From: Acaryochloris sp. CCMEE 5410
GTDB taxonomy: Bacteria > Cyanobacteriota > Cyanobacteriia > Thermosynechococcales > Thermosynechococcaceae
Assembly: GCF_000238775.2 (NCBI RefSeq)
Contig: NZ_AFEJ02000001.1
Location: forward strand, 2,356,001-2,420,000
Length of the DNA: 64,000 nt
Direction: 5' to 3'
Part shown: positions 27,217-39,231 of the stretch, in pieces
Layout of the letters: every line of letters begins with the position of its first letter
How positions within the stretch are numbered: the first letter of the stretch is position 1
Translations under genes and position numbers: made by a program
The notes under the pieces: generated by a model
What the model saw: the letters and a program-made list of their open reading frames with translations, nothing else
The model's database searches: none
What the model was told of the DNA's origin: nothing

Positions 27217-29739
27217 ATGTCATTAAGTACTCGATATACTCAGGACTATCAACAAGCAGTGAGTGACTATATGAAAGGTCACTACCAAGAAGCTGCCGAA
27301 ACGACAGACCAGCTAGTAAAAGAGTATCCTGACGATCCAAATCTGCGATTACTCCGAGGACATATATATAGTTGTCTTCAAAAATACGAAATTGCTAACC
27401 AACAATATAAGTCTGTATTAGAGTTGACTCATGATCCGGAGTTGCTTGATTGTGCTCGCAACAGCTTGGCGGATTCAACTCGATACCTTGAATCGGGCTA
27501 TGGCTATTCCGAGCCAATGCCCACTATCGATAACAACAGTGCTGCTTTGACCATGACGCATGGAAATGAGCCGCCATTGGGTGAAGCGGTAGTTGCCCAG
27601 CCCTCATCCTCACTGCAGACAACGTCTGATGGTGAGTCGTCAACTGCGGATGACAACCCATTTGCAGTCAATTCAAACCCCTTTGATGATTATGTGTCCG
27701 CTCCTCTGGTTGCTGGGAATACTAACAGACAGCCCTTGGTTTCGGATAGTTTTGCTGATGGAGAAGACGATACGTTACTTATGAACAAGAACCATTCAAC
27801 ATCCGATTCAGAAAGTTCCGATACTCGGCCGTCCGGTATTTTCAGCGATTCCGAAAGCGATGCTATTCAAAGTGAATTTACTGATATTAGTGGTGTCGAC
27901 AATACCATACAGACCTCTGATGCTGATGCCTGGGATGAACCCTTTGATTTGGCAGGAGAGAATACAACCCAATCTGCTGACTTAGATTTCTCAGACTCCA
28001 TCGATCAAACTGAATTTCCCATGTCTGGGATTGATTTATCTGAAGAACTATCCATGGACGGTTTAGAAGGGGATGCAGAAATAGATTCCTTTGATCCAGC
28101 AACCGAGTTCGATCTGGATCCAAGTTTGCTGAACTTGGCAGAAGATGAACAGGATTTGATTGGAGATACCGGATTAATCAATGTAGCAGAGAATGCACAG
28201 GCGCTAGCCATTGATGATCTCCCTCCTTCATCGGACTTGGCCGCGTCATCACAGTCAGGATTTTTAGGGGATTCTCAAGATGGCAGCGCTTTCTTCTCTG
28301 ATGGCCAAGGGGCTGCCCTATCCAAAAAACCAGGGGGAATCTTAGCTCCTTTTACCAATGCCTCATTGCAGCAAAAGCAAATTATTATGTCGACCACTGC
28401 GGGAGTCGTTTCGGCGCTGGCAGTGGTCGGGGCTGGTCAACTAACCTCTCAATCTATGGCCACGACAGGAGCAGGTGCACTAGCAGCCGGTATGGCAGGT
28501 GGTGTGACGACCCTAGCCCTTGGACAAATTATGACTCGGCAAATCAAGTCTTCAACTAATGATTTGCAAACTCAATTGACTGCCGTAGCCCAAGGTGACT
28601 GGAGTGTTCGGGCTACTGAGTTTTCTAAAGATGAATTTGGGCAGTTAGCGACTAGCTTTAACCAAATGACTCGTTTTATTGAGTCAACAACAGCTGAAGT
28701 GCAGCGCAAAGCTGAAGAACAGGAAAAGGCTAAAGAAGACTTGCAGCGACAAGTGATTCGTCTACTGGATGATGTAGAAGGGGCCGCGCGGGGTGACCTG
28801 ACAGTTCAAGCCGAAGTCACGGCTGATATTTTAGGCGCAGTTGCTGACTCTTTTAACCTCACCATTTATAACCTCCAAAAGATTGTTAAACAGGTTAAGG
28901 TAGCTGCCCAGGAAGTGAATAAAGGAGCAGCTGAAAACGAAGAATTTGCCCGGGGCTTATCTTCTGATGCGTTACGACAGGCCGAAGAGCTGGCCGTCTC
29001 ACTTAATTCAGTGCAGATGATGACTTCGTCTATTCAACAGGTGGCAGAAAGTGCGCGTTCTGCAGACCAGGTGGCTCAAAAAGCAACTGAGGCTGCTCTA
29101 AAGGGTGGAGAATCTGTAGAAAGTACAGTAGCCGGTATTCTTCAAATTCGAGAAACAGTGGCTGAAAGTACCCGCAAAGTGAAGCGCCTTGCTGAATCTT
29201 CCCAAGAAATTTCCAAAATTGTCGGTTTAATTTCACAAATTGCGTCACGCACGAACCTACTGGCTCTGAACGCTAGTATTGAGGCAGCCCGGGCCGGTGA
29301 ATCGGGGCGTGGTTTTGCGGTTGTTGCGGATGAAGTCCGTCAACTAGCCGATCGGGCGGCCAAGTCATCCAAAGAAATTGAGCAAATTGTTTTACAAATT
29401 CAAGGTGAAACAAGCTCTGTGATGATGGCCATGGAAGAAGGCACCCAACAAGTTATTGAAGGAACCCAGCGGGCTGAACAAGCCAAGCGTTCGTTGGATG
29501 ACATTATTCAAGTCTCTTCCCAAATTAACCAGTTGGTGGGTTCGATTACCAAAGCGACTGCTGAGCAAACGGAAACATCACGCTATGTATCTCAAGTTAT
29601 GCAGTCCGTTGAGTTAACCGCCCAAGAAACTTCTCAAGAAGCACAACGGGTGTCCGACTCCCTGCGAAATATGGTGAGTGTTGCCAGCGAACTTCAATCT
29701 TCTGTGGAGCGATTCAGAGTGGAAGGCACTGAATTCTAA
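27217..29739 (+). CDS. hmpD: Methyl-accepting chemotaxis protein (PilJ/HmpD)
   Basis: An 840-residue receptor of the pilus/phototaxis system. A TPR-like N-terminus occupies about 1-90 ([20 protein letters not shown]). A very acidic Ser/Asp-rich linker of about 270 residues follows, then a hydrophobic hairpin at about 385-440 ([35 protein letters not shown]), HAMP-like units at about 445-500 and 510-565, and the signalling domain with tip hairpin [20 protein letters not shown] and [17 protein letters not shown]. There is no periplasmic ligand domain of the usual sort, so sensing is probably from the cytoplasmic N-terminus. It lies between the CheW and CheA genes. Confidence 0.94.
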   Translation: MSLSTRYTQDYQQAVSDYMKGHYQEAAETTDQLVKEYPDDPNLRLLRGHIYSCLQKYEIANQQYKSVLELTHDPELLDCARNSLADSTRYLESGYGYSEPMPTIDNNSAALTMTHGNEPPLGEAVVAQPSSSLQTTSDGESSTADDNPFAVNSNPFDDYVSAPLVAGNTNRQPLVSDSFADGEDDTLLMNKNHSTSDSESSDTRPSGIFSDSESDAIQSEFTDISGVDNTIQTSDADAWDEPFDLAGENTTQSADLDFSDSIDQTEFPMSGIDLSEELSMDGLEGDAEIDSFDPATEFDLDPSLLNLAEDEQDLIGDTGLINVAENAQALAIDDLPPSSDLAASSQSGFLGDSQDGSAFFSDGQGAALSKKPGGILAPFTNASLQQKQIIMSTTAGVVSALAVVGAGQLTSQSMATTGAGALAAGMAGGVTTLALGQIMTRQIKSSTNDLQTQLTAVAQGDWSVRATEFSKDEFGQLATSFNQMTRFIESTTAEVQRKAEEQEKAKEDLQRQVIRLLDDVEGAARGDLTVQAEVTADILGAVADSFNLTIYNLQKIVKQVKVAAQEVNKGAAENEEFARGLSSDALRQAEELAVSLNSVQMMTSSIQQVAESARSADQVAQKATEAALKGGESVESTVAGILQIRETVAESTRKVKRLAESSQEISKIVGLISQIASRTNLLALNASIEAARAGESGRGFAVVADEVRQLADRAAKSSKEIEQIVLQIQGETSSVMMAMEEGTQQVIEGTQRAEQAKRSLDDIIQVSSQINQLVGSITKATAEQTETSRYVSQVMQSVELTAQETSQEAQRVSDSLRNMVSVASELQSSVERFRVEGTEF

Positions 29740-29802
29740 AGCTTCATCGCCTTATTTCGACATCATCAATTTGACTTATCGTTTTACAGCATCCTAAGGG
29801 AG

Positions 29803-30537
29803 ATGGTAATGCAGCCAGAACAACAGCGGATTATGGTCTACTTTATTGAGGAAGCTAAAGAGCACCTCAATACAATCGAGCATGGTTTGCTGAATTTGCA
29901 GACCGTTGTTGCCGATCCTGAATCGTTGAATGAAGTATTTCGTGCAGCTCATTCGGTAAAAGGAGGGGCGGCAATGCTGGGTATTCACAGCATGCAGCAT
30001 ATTTCTCACCGTTTGGAAGATTACTTCAAAGTGCTGAAAGAGCATGACCTTCCGGTCGATCAGAAGCTAGAGTCTTTATTGTTTAAAAGTTTTGATGCTC
30101 TCCATATTCTGACAGAAGAATTAGAGCAGTCTTTTGGGTTGTCGGATGAGTTGTCAGCCAAGACCCTGTCAGAGATCGACCCGGTTTTTGCTGAAATCGA
30201 CAGCCATCTGACTGAGATAGCAGGTCCAGGCGTTGATATTAGCACCCTATTAAGTGATGCGCCTGCACCTAAACCACAAACAACAACAACCGAACCAGAG
30301 GTTTTGGATGCTCAATGTCTTGAAATTTTCCAAACAGACATTCTGCAATATTTACGAGAGATTCTGGGATTATTCAAACAACCTGATACACCAGAAAATC
30401 GCCAAACATTAGCTAAAATCTGTCAAGATCTGGGTCAAGTCGGACAGGAATTTAAGCTAAAAGGCTGGTCTGAACTGTTGGAAGTGGCAGGTGTTGTTGT
30501 TACTCACCCAAGTAACTCCTTTGCGACCCCAGGGTAA
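29803..30537 (+). pseudogene. hmpE: CheA-type kinase, Hpt-containing N-terminal fragment (PilL/HmpE), cut by IS
   Basis: The fragment reads MVMQPEQQRIMVYFIEEAKE and carries the Hpt domain with phosphorylatable His50 in EVFRAAHSVKGGAAMLG. The original coding sequence ends at 30529. A second ISAs1-family element begins at 30530 and supplies TAA at 30535-30537, giving a 244-residue product. Rejoining 30529 to 31865 (removing the IS and one duplication copy) restores the frame exactly, codon C+TT, into a 1055-residue CheA. The Hpt fragment could still fold and be translated, so partial function through the separate kinase fragment is possible but unproven. Confidence 0.93.
30520..30529. repeat. 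Left target-site duplication of second IS
   Basis: TTTGCGACCC directly before the element, identical to 31855-31864. Confidence 0.93.
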
Positions 30538-31854
30538 GCGCAAGAAAATTATGTCTCTGAAAGGCTAGACTGTAAAGGAATAGAAGCGCCTAGAACTTTG
30601 AGCATATACGCTTCATCCATGCTCGCCCGTTTAGTTTTTGACGGGTACTTTCTTAAAGGACGTTTCTTGATTCAGGAGGTTGATGCTCCAGCGCTTCAGG
30701 ATGGCCATGTTTTCCGGCGCATGTCCTGTGCGGATACGGCTGGCATCTTCGCCAAAGGTCACATCTAAGACCCAGTGGAGTTGGTTCTCAATCGACCAAT
30801 GCTGGCGGATGGCTTTGCCCAACTGCTGAGCAATGGGCGGTAGAGAACTGATGTAAACATCACCTCATAGGTGGTTTGTTCCACAAGTGGCGGGTCCGAG
30901 CGACCTTGACGATGCTTTGCAAGCCCTTCCACTGCGCCTGCTTGTACAGAGGACCCATTTGTTGAAGGGACACCGCCCAAACTTGTCGTTTCTCGCGACG
31001 ATGGTGTCCGGCTTCCACCCGCACATCATAGCTGTACTCAATGCCCTTAAACTCATTCGCTTCCGCCGTTTCAAACCATTGCTCAACCTGCTCAAACAGC
31101 GTGGGATGATTCTCTTTGAGGGCCAGTACATAGTCTGCGCCTTTGGCCTGAATGCGACAGGCAATCTCGTGCTGAGTCCCCATCGCATCAATGGTGATAA
31201 TGCACCCGGCAATGTCTAACAGCTCTAAGAGGGCTGGGATCGCCGTAATTTCATTGCTCTTGTCCTCGACTTTGACTTGTCCCAGAAATAACCGATATTC
31301 ACTGGCCCAAGCACTGACCAGATGCAAGGCGGATTGGTCTTGATTGCGGTCATAGGAGCCCCTGAGTTGTTTGCCATCAATCGGGATCACTTGAGCACCG
31401 AGGGTCGTCACGACCTGATCCAACCAGTGATTGAAACTCTGCTCAAAGGCGGTGGGGCAAATACGCTCAAACACCCGTCGATAGGTGTCTGCTGTCGGTA
31501 TTCCGGACGGTAGGCTCAGAAACTCGACAACCAATCCTGATGGCTCAGACCATAGGTTTCAATATCTTCCCACCCCTGTGCGCCACCTAAACTTGCCAAT
31601 AGTCCAATCACGACGATGCTGACAAACGGATGCTGGACACCTTGGCCTCCCCGTGGATCAGTCAACTCCTCAAAACACTCGGTCAGTTGTTGATAAGCCT
31701 GATCGCAATCCGTGGTTGGCAGTAGTGACGAGGATGAGTCAGTGGAAGCTGGTGAGGAAGGAGGCTTGCTGAATCCTGTAGCCATGGGGAAACCCTTTTA
31801 ACAGAATGGAGTTCCATAGCATATTACAGCTTTATTTTTCTTGCGCTGCCCCTG
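30530..31854 (-). mobile_element. ISAs1-family insertion sequence, complete ends but decayed transposase, 1325 bp
   Basis: The ends are CAGGGTAAGCGCAAGAAAA (left, 30530 on) and, reverse-complemented, CAGGGGCAGCGCAAGAAAAA (right, 31854 back), differing only at bases 6-7 of the first 19. A 10-bp duplication TTTGCGACCC flanks it. It is distinct in sequence from the first element at 4584-5748, so the two are different IS types of the same family. The transposase is frameshifted, so movement would need help from an intact copy elsewhere. Confidence 0.94.
30631..31785 (-). pseudogene. ISAs1-family transposase, inactivated by frameshifts
   Basis: The reading frame is spread over pieces: 31785 to about 31525 (ends YGLSHQDWL), 31534 to about 30870 (VEFLSLPSGIPTADTYRRVF, IPIDGKQLRG, ITIDAMGTQHEIA), a short stretch with TTYEVMF near 30865-30850, and 30850-30631 (ISSLPPIAQQ, QHWSIENQLHW, VLDVTFGEDASR). 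Catalytic Asp, Asp and Glu are all still present across the pieces. Three single-base lesions explain the breaks: near 31525-31530, at a shortened A run near 30870, and at a missing base near 30855. Sequencing errors could mimic this, but three within one gene points to decay. Confidence 0.9.
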
Positions 31855-31864
31855 TTTGCGACCC
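31855..31864. repeat. Right target-site duplication of second IS
   Basis: TTTGCGACCC directly after the element, identical to 30520-30529. Confidence 0.93.
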
Positions 31865-34305
31865 TTGCAGGGGTTATCGTTCCTAATATTAAGGAAGCTA
31901 GAGATTTAGTTTTAGCCCAACGTGCAGCCGATGTAAAGCCGATGCCTGCACTGCTAGATTTGATGCCTGCACTGGATTTCGGTGATTTGGGAATTACGGA
32001 TTCAGCCGAGACTGAAACGGACAATTGGTTAGATATATTTGCAGATGACGACACGAGTGCTTCAACAGAGGCAGACAAGGAAGGTTCTTTTCTCGATGAC
32101 TTGTTCAATGAACCGGCATTAAACTTCGAGACATCCACTAATGCTGAAGTTTCTGAGCCTGTTACTGCTGCAGACACTAATTTCGCCAACTTAGACACCT
32201 TGTTGGCTGAAGCACCAACAAAGGAAGCCACTACCCCTACAGTGGCCCAATCCAATGATGACTTTGACGATCTTGAAAAACTCCTAGAAGAGCCAAGTCG
32301 TCCCGCTAAGGTCAAGCCACAGGCTAAAGCGCCACAGAAACGCACGGGTACTAAACCCGTGCGACGGGGGAGTGCGATTGCACAAACCATGAAAGTTCCT
32401 GTGAAGCAATTGGATAATCTAGGAAACTTAATTGGGGAGTTGGTGGTTAGCCGTAACTCCCTAGAAGATAGCCAAAATCGTTTACGGCAGTTTTTGGATA
32501 ATTTATTGTTGCAAGTTCAGCAATTAAATGATCTGGGACGCAATATGGAAGATCTGTATGAGCGTTCGTTGTTGGAAAATTCATTGTTGAGTAGTCGCCA
32601 ACAGCAGGCCGTTGCTAGTGGAAACGGTGGAAATGGAAATTCTGGCCACTCTACAGGCCAGCAATTTGATGCCCTAGAGATGGATAGTTTTACGGGGTTT
32701 CACACCTTATCCCAAGAGATGATTGAACGCATTGTTCGGGTGCGTGAAGCAGCCTCGGATATTGAGTTTATTGTTGGGGGCACCGAGCAAGTTACGCGGA
32801 TGTTCCGCCAAATTACGACTCAGGTGCAGGAAGGCCTGACCCAGTCACGGATGGTGCCTTTTGCTCAAGTAGCAGAACGACTCCCTAGAGCAGTTCGGGA
32901 TATTTCCATGAAGTGTGGTAAAAAAGCCAGACTCGAACTGGAAGGTCGTGACACGCTTATTGATAAAAGTATTCTGGAGCGATTATATGATCCGCTAACA
33001 CACCTAGTCAACAATGCCCTATTCCACGGCATTGAAGCACCGGATGTTCGCCAATCTCTAGGTAAAGCTGAAGAAGGAGTCATCAAACTCCGGGCATTTT
33101 ATCAGGGGAACCAAGCCGTTATCTCGATCATGGATGATGGTGCTGGCATTGATGTTGAGCGGGTGAAAGCAAAGGCTGTTCAGAAGAACTTACTGACTCA
33201 AGATGAGGCTGACAACCTATCTCGCCAAGAAGCCTACGCCCTACTGTTTAAATCGGGATTCTCTACCCAGGATCAAGCCAATGATTTGGCGGGTCGTGGA
33301 GTGGGCATGGATGTGGTGCGCAATAGTATCCATGAAATTCGAGGGGTGATTAATACGGATTCAGGGATTGGTAAGGGAACGACATTTACGATTCGACTCC
33401 CGCTGACTCTGAGTATCACGAAGGCCCTATGTTGTATCGATAATTCCACACAAATGGCATTCCCAATTGATGGGGTGCAAGATGTGATTGATATTCCGAA
33501 GGAACAGTTGCAACAAGATGCGGATGGGCAAGTCCTAGTAACCTGGCAAGATAAGCAGTTGCCTTGTAAACCTTTAGGAGAATTGCTGGCCTATAGTCGT
33601 CGGTTTAAGCGTAGTTCATCCTATAACGCTAGTAATACAAAGGATGATGGTATGGCATCGGTGGTCATTCTGCGAAGTGCAGATGATCTAGTTGCCATTG
33701 AAGTGGAACAGGTTTTGGCCGAGCAGGAAATAGTCATTAAACAATTAGCAGGACCGGTTCCTAAACCCATGGGTATTGCTGGCGTCACAGTGCTGGGTGA
33801 TGGTGGCATTATGGCCATTGCTGATGTGATGGAACTGGTAGATCTCTGTTTGGATCGCCTAGAGGTGAACAGTAATCTCTGGAAGAGCATTCTGGAAAAC
33901 ACAGAGGTGGAAGAAGATACCGATCCAATGGTGCTCATTGTGGATGATTCGATCACGGTACGAGAACTGCTGTCCATGACCTTCAATAAGGTAGGCTATC
34001 GAGTGGAACAAGCTCGTGATGGCCAGGAAGCCTGGGAGAAACTGAGATCTGGATTACCCTGTGATTTAGTCTTCTGTGATGTGGAAATGCCTCGAATGGA
34101 CGGATTAGAGTTACTATCTCGTCTACAGCAAGATGATGATCTGCAGGACTTACCCGTAGCGATGCTGACATCGAGAGGGGCGGCTCGCCATAAACAAATG
34201 GCGACAGAGCTAGGGGCAAAAGGATATTTCACCAAGCCCTATTTGGAAGAAGTCTTGCTTGAAGCTGCTCAACGCATGTTGAATGGGGAAGTCTTAGTCA
34301 AATAA
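31865..34305 (+). pseudogene. hmpE: CheA-type kinase, kinase-CheW-receiver C-terminal fragment (PilL/HmpE), cut by IS
   Basis: It continues the coding sequence broken at 30529. If translated alone, the first usable start is ATG 31942, giving 787 residues. In order: an acidic linker, the dimerisation helix KVPVKQLDNLGNLIGELVVS, the ATPase domain with N-box HLVNNALFHGIE, DDGAGIDVER, GRGVGMDVVRNSI and GKGTTFTIRLPLTL, a CheW-like regulatory domain, and a receiver domain with VLIVDDSITVRELLS and phosphoacceptor Asp in LVFCDVEMPRMDG. All kinase boxes are intact. Without the Hpt on the same chain it could phosphorylate the separate Hpt fragment in trans, if both are made. The CheA-receiver architecture is typical of PilL/HmpE. 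Confidence 0.93.
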
Positions 34306-34384
34306 GGCGGTTCCTGGCGGGGTAAAAGACTATGCTTAAGCTCAGGGAGTTATTCCTAATGTTGGTCTTAGCGAGTGAGCGGGC

Positions 34385-37114
34385 ATGCCCATTTCAGTAC
34401 CTGAATTTCAGCAGTTATTCCCGTACCAGCTTGATGAGTTTCAGCAACAAGCCGTCAATGCTTTAGATGCCAATCAATCGGTAGTTGTATCAGCACCAAC
34501 TGGTTCAGGCAAAACTATGGTGGGTGAATATGCCATCTATCGAGCCTTACAGCAGGGGCAGCGCGTTTTTTATACCACCCCCCTGAAAGCACTCTCAAAC
34601 CAAAAGCTAAGAGATTTTCAGCACATGTTTGGGGACCAGTCGGTGGGGCTCTTGACAGGGGATCTTTCGGTGAATCGAGCAGCTCCCATTTTGGTGATGA
34701 CAACGGAAATCTTCCGCAATATCCTCTATGGCACGTTGACGGATGTGGTGAATACCTCTTTAGAGGGGGTGACATCGGTCATTTTAGATGAATGTCACTA
34801 TATGAATGATCGTCAGCGAGGGACGGTGTGGGAAGAATCTATTATTTATTGCCCTGCTGAAATCCAACTCATCGCCCTATCGGCAACGGTTGCGAATGCG
34901 CAACAACTCGTGGATTGGATGAGCTGGGTACATGGTCCCACTCAACTGATTGAATCTGATTGGCGTCCGGTCCCTTTGGCCTTTTTCTTCGCAAATGCGA
35001 AGGGACTATTCCCACTTTTGAATCAAAAGCACACAGCTCTCAACCCCAGATTAAAAGCCCAGGCGAAAAAACATCATGGTCATCGGCATCAGCGTCGTGC
35101 CGATAGTCCAGATGTGATTGCAGTGTTGCAGCACTTGCGAGAGCGGGAGATGCTGCCGGCCATTTATTTTATTTTTAGTCGCAAGGGTTGCGATCGCACC
35201 GTCGAATCCACCGCCCACCTCAATCTTCTAACCCCTGCGGAATCCGCACAAATGCAGATACAGATTGAGACGTTTCGACAGCAGCATCCCGATGTGGGAC
35301 AGCCCCAGCAGTTTGCTGCGATCGCCCATGGCATCGCGGCTCATCATGCGGGCTTGCTTCCCCAGTGGAAAACTTGGGTGGAGGAACTCTTTCAGGCGGG
35401 ATTAATCAAAGTCGTATTTGCAACAGAAACCCTGGCGGCAGGGATCAATATGCCTGCTCGCACCACCGTAATCGCCAGTTTATCCAAGCGCACAGATTTA
35501 GGCCATCGGTTACTCACTGCCTCTGAAGTCCTGCAAATGGCCGGTCGAGCAGGACGACGAGGCATGGATACTCAAGGCTATGTGATTACGGTACAGACGC
35601 CGTTTGAGGGAGCCAAAGAAGCAGCCTACCTGGCGACAATAGGGCCAGATCCATTGGTCAGCCAGTTCACACCCAGCTACGGCATGGTGCTGAACCTGCT
35701 GCAAACCCGAACCCTAGATGAGTCGAAAAGATTAATCGATCAAAGCTTCGGTCAATATATTGCCAGCGTACAACTGTCACCTCAGAAACAAGCGATCGCA
35801 GATCTGCAGCAAGAGTTGACCCTATTGCGGCAAAAACTCGGCACCATCAACGAAGGTGCTTTAAAAAGCTACCAAAAATTACAGCAGCGCCTTAAAGAGG
35901 AACGTCGTTTGCTCAAGATTTTGGATCAGCAAGCCCAAGAAACGCTGGCTAGCGAACTCGCCTTACTACTTGACCATATTGAATCAGGGGCAATATTGAG
36001 CTTCACTCCGCCTAAATCGAAAATGCCGGTTTCTGGTGTTTTTGTTGCCAACATCCCCAGTCCTGGCCATTTTCCTTATCTGGTATGCCTGAGTCAAAAT
36101 AACCACTGGTTCATTATTTCTCGGGGGGATGTGATGCATTTGGACGGGCAGTTAGATCGCCTCGCGCAAGCCCCACAACTCACCGTCCCGCCATCCTTAA
36201 CCAAAAAAGGGCAATCTCAACAAGGCGATGCCACTAGCCTTCAGGTTGCGCAACAGATTCCAGACAGCACTTGGCAGCCCGCGCCAGAAGTAACCCACCA
36301 ACAGCAGCGGTTACAAGCGGTAGAGTCTCAAATGCAGCAGCATCCTGCCCATGCTTCTCGTCAGGATCACAGTAAGTTTGCCAGGTGGCAGCGGCGGGTA
36401 ACAACCCTAGAAAGACAGCTTCACGATCGAGAAACGAAATTTAATCGCCAATTTCAACATCAGTGGCAAGCTTTTATGGCATTGGTAGAGATCCTCCAGA
36501 AATTTCGTGGGCTAGAGGATTTGAGGCCCACAGAACTAGGTCAAATCACCGCAGCCTTCAGAGGAGAAAACGAACTCTGGTTGGGACTAGCATGCCAGTC
36601 GCAAGCGCTTAATGCCCTCGATCCTCATATTCTCGCTGCGGTTTGTGCTGCCTTGGTCGTGGACAATACCCGTCCTGATGTATGGCTCAAGTTTCGTCCT
36701 AGCGCGGCCGTTCAACAAGCAGTCAAACCCTTACGCCCTATACGACGTCAACTGATTCAAACTCAACACCGTTATGACGCTCCTTTTCCCGTTTGTTTAG
36801 ATACTGAATTAGTTGGTTTAGTCGAGCAATGGGCCTTGGGCATCAGTTGGAACGATCTCTGCGATGCTACTAGCCTAGATGCAGGCGATTTAGTTCGTAT
36901 TTTGCGGCGCACGGTAGACTTACTGTCGCAAATTCCCTACGTCCCCTATCTATCTGAAGAGCTAAAGAAAAATGCCAGACGCGCAGAGCAGCTCATGAAT
37001 CGCTTTCCCATTAGCGACACAAGCTTACTGCCTGAGGCAGCTGTTGAAGCAGTCATATCTGAGGACTTTTTACCAGAAGAAGCAGTGACTGAACCGAGTG
37101 AATCTTCCTCTTAA
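34385..37114 (+). CDS. Ski2/Mtr4-like DExH RNA helicase
   Basis: A 909-residue superfamily 2 helicase with motif I APTGSGKT (37-44), TPLKAL, motif II DECH (135-138), motif III LSATVAN, and a C-terminal RecA-like domain with [22 protein letters not shown] and the motif VI segment [12 protein letters not shown]. The C-terminal third has a basic linker and a DSHCT-like end ([20 protein letters not shown]). Relatives in yeast and chloroplasts (ISE2) act in RNA decay and processing; a similar role here is inferred. Its stop codon overlaps that of rpaA on the other strand within TTAA. Confidence 0.93.
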   Translation: MPISVPEFQQLFPYQLDEFQQQAVNALDANQSVVVSAPTGSGKTMVGEYAIYRALQQGQRVFYTTPLKALSNQKLRDFQHMFGDQSVGLLTGDLSVNRAAPILVMTTEIFRNILYGTLTDVVNTSLEGVTSVILDECHYMNDRQRGTVWEESIIYCPAEIQLIALSATVANAQQLVDWMSWVHGPTQLIESDWRPVPLAFFFANAKGLFPLLNQKHTALNPRLKAQAKKHHGHRHQRRADSPDVIAVLQHLREREMLPAIYFIFSRKGCDRTVESTAHLNLLTPAESAQMQIQIETFRQQHPDVGQPQQFAAIAHGIAAHHAGLLPQWKTWVEELFQAGLIKVVFATETLAAGINMPARTTVIASLSKRTDLGHRLLTASEVLQMAGRAGRRGMDTQGYVITVQTPFEGAKEAAYLATIGPDPLVSQFTPSYGMVLNLLQTRTLDESKRLIDQSFGQYIASVQLSPQKQAIADLQQELTLLRQKLGTINEGALKSYQKLQQRLKEERRLLKILDQQAQETLASELALLLDHIESGAILSFTPPKSKMPVSGVFVANIPSPGHFPYLVCLSQNNHWFIISRGDVMHLDGQLDRLAQAPQLTVPPSLTKKGQSQQGDATSLQVAQQIPDSTWQPAPEVTHQQQRLQAVESQMQQHPAHASRQDHSKFARWQRRVTTLERQLHDRETKFNRQFQHQWQAFMALVEILQKFRGLEDLRPTELGQITAAFRGENELWLGLACQSQALNALDPHILAAVCAALVVDNTRPDVWLKFRPSAAVQQAVKPLRPIRRQLIQTQHRYDAPFPVCLDTELVGLVEQWALGISWNDLCDATSLDAGDLVRILRRTVDLLSQIPYVPYLSEELKKNARRAEQLMNRFPISDTSLLPEAAVEAVISEDFLPEEAVTEPSESSS

Positions 37115-37872
37115 GTGACAGAAGCTTGGTTTTCCTCATTCGTGGCTTCAGCATTCTCTGCCTCTGCCGTGTGAGGCAGCTCTAGGCAATATCCCGCCCC
37201 ATAGACCGTTTTGATGTACTGAGGATGGCGGGGATCAGGCTCTAGTTTGGTGCGCAAATGACGAACATGAACCCGAATGGTTTCAATGTCATCATTTGGA
37301 TCATAACCCCAAACTTCCTGGAGAATCTCACTGGGCGAGACGGTTTGGCCATGACGTTGAAGTAGGCAGTGCAGCAGCTCAAACTCCAAACGAGTCAGCT
37401 TAATCACTTTATCGACCCATAGCACTTCAAACCGCTCAGGCACCAGAGTCAAGGGTCCATAGCTGAGGATTTCACTATGGCGGGCCGCTTGCGGGATGCG
37501 ATCCGTTCGTCGCAGCAGGGCACGAACTCGGGCCAGCATCTCTTCTAGTTCAAAGGGCTTGGTGAGATAGTCATCAGCCCCAGCATTAAATCCTTCGACC
37601 TTATCTTGGGTCTGACTGAGAGCCGTAAGCATCAGAATGGGGATATCGGCAGTCCGCTGGTCACGCCGTAACCGCTGACAAATGGTAAAACCATCCACTT
37701 TGGGGAGCATCAGGTCTAAGATAATCAGATCTGGCAGTAGCTGGACAGCCAACGCTTGCCCTTTAATCCCGTCAGTTGCTTGGGCTACATCGTAGCCTGC
37801 CATTTCCAGGTTGATCGCAACCAATTCTGCGATCGCAGGATCATCATCAATAACAAGTATCCGGGTTTTCAT
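37111..37872 (-). CDS. rpaA: Response regulator RpaA (OmpR family)
   Basis: A 253-residue DNA-binding regulator that carries the circadian clock output from SasA and influences phycobilisome coupling. The receiver domain shows [20 protein letters not shown], phosphoacceptor Asp53 ([12 protein letters not shown]) and [20 protein letters not shown]. The winged-helix output reads [20 protein letters not shown] and [20 protein letters not shown], ending [13 protein letters not shown]. The sequence follows RpaA rather than RpaB ([21 protein letters not shown]). A short acidic tail ([13 protein letters not shown]) extends it. It is a single gene with a long upstream region of its own. Confidence 0.95.
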   Translation of the reverse strand: MKTRILVIDDDPAIAELVAINLEMAGYDVAQATDGIKGQALAVQLLPDLIILDLMLPKVDGFTICQRLRRDQRTADIPILMLTALSQTQDKVEGFNAGADDYLTKPFELEEMLARVRALLRRTDRIPQAARHSEILSYGPLTLVPERFEVLWVDKVIKLTRLEFELLHCLLQRHGQTVSPSEILQEVWGYDPNDDIETIRVHVRHLRTKLEPDPRHPQYIKTVYGAGYCLELPHTAEAENAEATNEENQASVT

Positions 37873-38822
37873 GCAAACTGCTCAGTATGGACAATATTAA
37901 AGAGGTGCAAGCGCATCGGTTAACAATGATTGAGTCAGAAGGTTTTCTTCAGCATTAAAACAGGCTTGTAAAGATTATAAACAAGGATAATTTCATCTTT
38001 CCCACCCACTTGTCTAAACTTAAAGCCCATTCTAAAGAGAAGTTAGAGCTTCTTGAATCCACCTCAGCATAATCAAAAATTGAAGAAATTGTAAATTTTT
38101 TCGTGAAATGATCTTAATTTTATACTTTATCAAGGATTTTTAAATTTCATTTGCATGATAGAAAATGACCTCCAATAATGCAACCTAAATCTTTACACGA
38201 TTAGGCGAGAACTGGTCCCGTCACCTCAAAACTTGGGTTGCTGCCCACTATATAAATCGGAATCTCCATTACCTTGCAAGTATTGGAAGAAGGAACATAG
38301 CCAAAATCTCTTACAAGCTTTTAGGACCACTAGAAAGCAGATCTCTAACTCATGACCTATCTTCAGTGTAGAGAATTCAGATGAATTCCTGTGGATGCCC
38401 AAAAGAGAGAGACCGTTTAGGATCCTTGTTATCCACATTTCAAAGGGACAATCCAGATCTCAGAAGCAAACGATGAGGCCACTCAATGGCGGTTTTATCT
38501 CGTTGTCGAGGATGAGGTCCTAAACTAGTCCTTCAAGACTATGGAAACTGGCTTCTATCTTGACCTTGGTCAATATGAAAGCTTTAGCTCTAAGTATCCA
38601 AGTCATACAAAATTCATTGAACACAGCGTCCACCTACGCAGAGGGACTAGCTACTCTACCATCTTTTATTATCCTTGAATGGCTAAAGTACTGGGTGATC
38701 GTTGACCTTTAGTCTACTTATCAAGATCATGAAGCAAATAGGCAAGGTCGCGGTTAGTATTCCCCTTGAGTCGCGGTGAGAGAACGTGTAACGTAACATC
38801 AATATACAGCCTGAAGCTGAGT
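37873..38822. other. Long intergenic stretch upstream of rpaA
   Basis: About 950 AT-rich bases between divergent genes. No gene, tRNA or repeat is recognisable. The 70-codon frame at 38226-38438 has no familiar features. The rpaA promoter must lie near 37880-38100 but I cannot place it. Confidence 0.5.
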
Positions 38823-39179
38823 ATGAAGTCACACCATATTCTCACTGAGATTCACCTTTATCATCCGCCTCAGTCCTTGGGCCATCTCTATTTAGCAGAT
38901 AGTCCCCAACCTGGCGCGCAATTAGAAGTGGCGGGCCAGCAGTATACAGTCTTAGAACGGCGACATCGCTATCAACTTCAAGCGAATCATTATCAACTCC
39001 ACCATATTGCTTTGTATGTGCAGCCCGCTCTTAGCGCTATCAATACAATGGGTAGCATTGGCAATGAGAATTGCGAGTACAATGCACATTCAGCTTTATT
39101 GCGATGTGCGATTAACCCGGATGGGCCTTGCCAAGATTGCGTCTTTTTTCTTCCCAAGACGAACCTATCGCCATTCTGA
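38823..39179 (+). CDS. DUF6464-like small cyanobacterial protein
   Basis: A 118-residue soluble protein. The pattern YNAHSALLRCAINPDGPCQD with a following Cys is the part I associate with cyanobacterial DUF6464 proteins, where Cys residues may bind a metal. The N-terminal half (HILTEIHLYHPPQSLGHLYL) is beta-rich. ATG 38823 is preferred over GTG 38766 because the extra residues are not family-like. It is 52 bases before the MAPEG gene on the same strand, so the two may be co-transcribed. Its role is unknown. Confidence 0.75.
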   Translation: MKSHHILTEIHLYHPPQSLGHLYLADSPQPGAQLEVAGQQYTVLERRHRYQLQANHYQLHHIALYVQPALSAINTMGSIGNENCEYNAHSALLRCAINPDGPCQDCVFFLPKTNLSPF

Positions 39180-39231
39180 ATCTGAAACCCTACAAATTGC
39201 CTAAACCTAATCAAACAGAGGAGTATTGTTG

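Noticed and set aside
31824-32390. 188-codon minus-strand frame over the CheA fragment
   Set aside because: Low-complexity Ser/Ala sequence mirroring the acidic linker of CheA; a shadow of the real gene.
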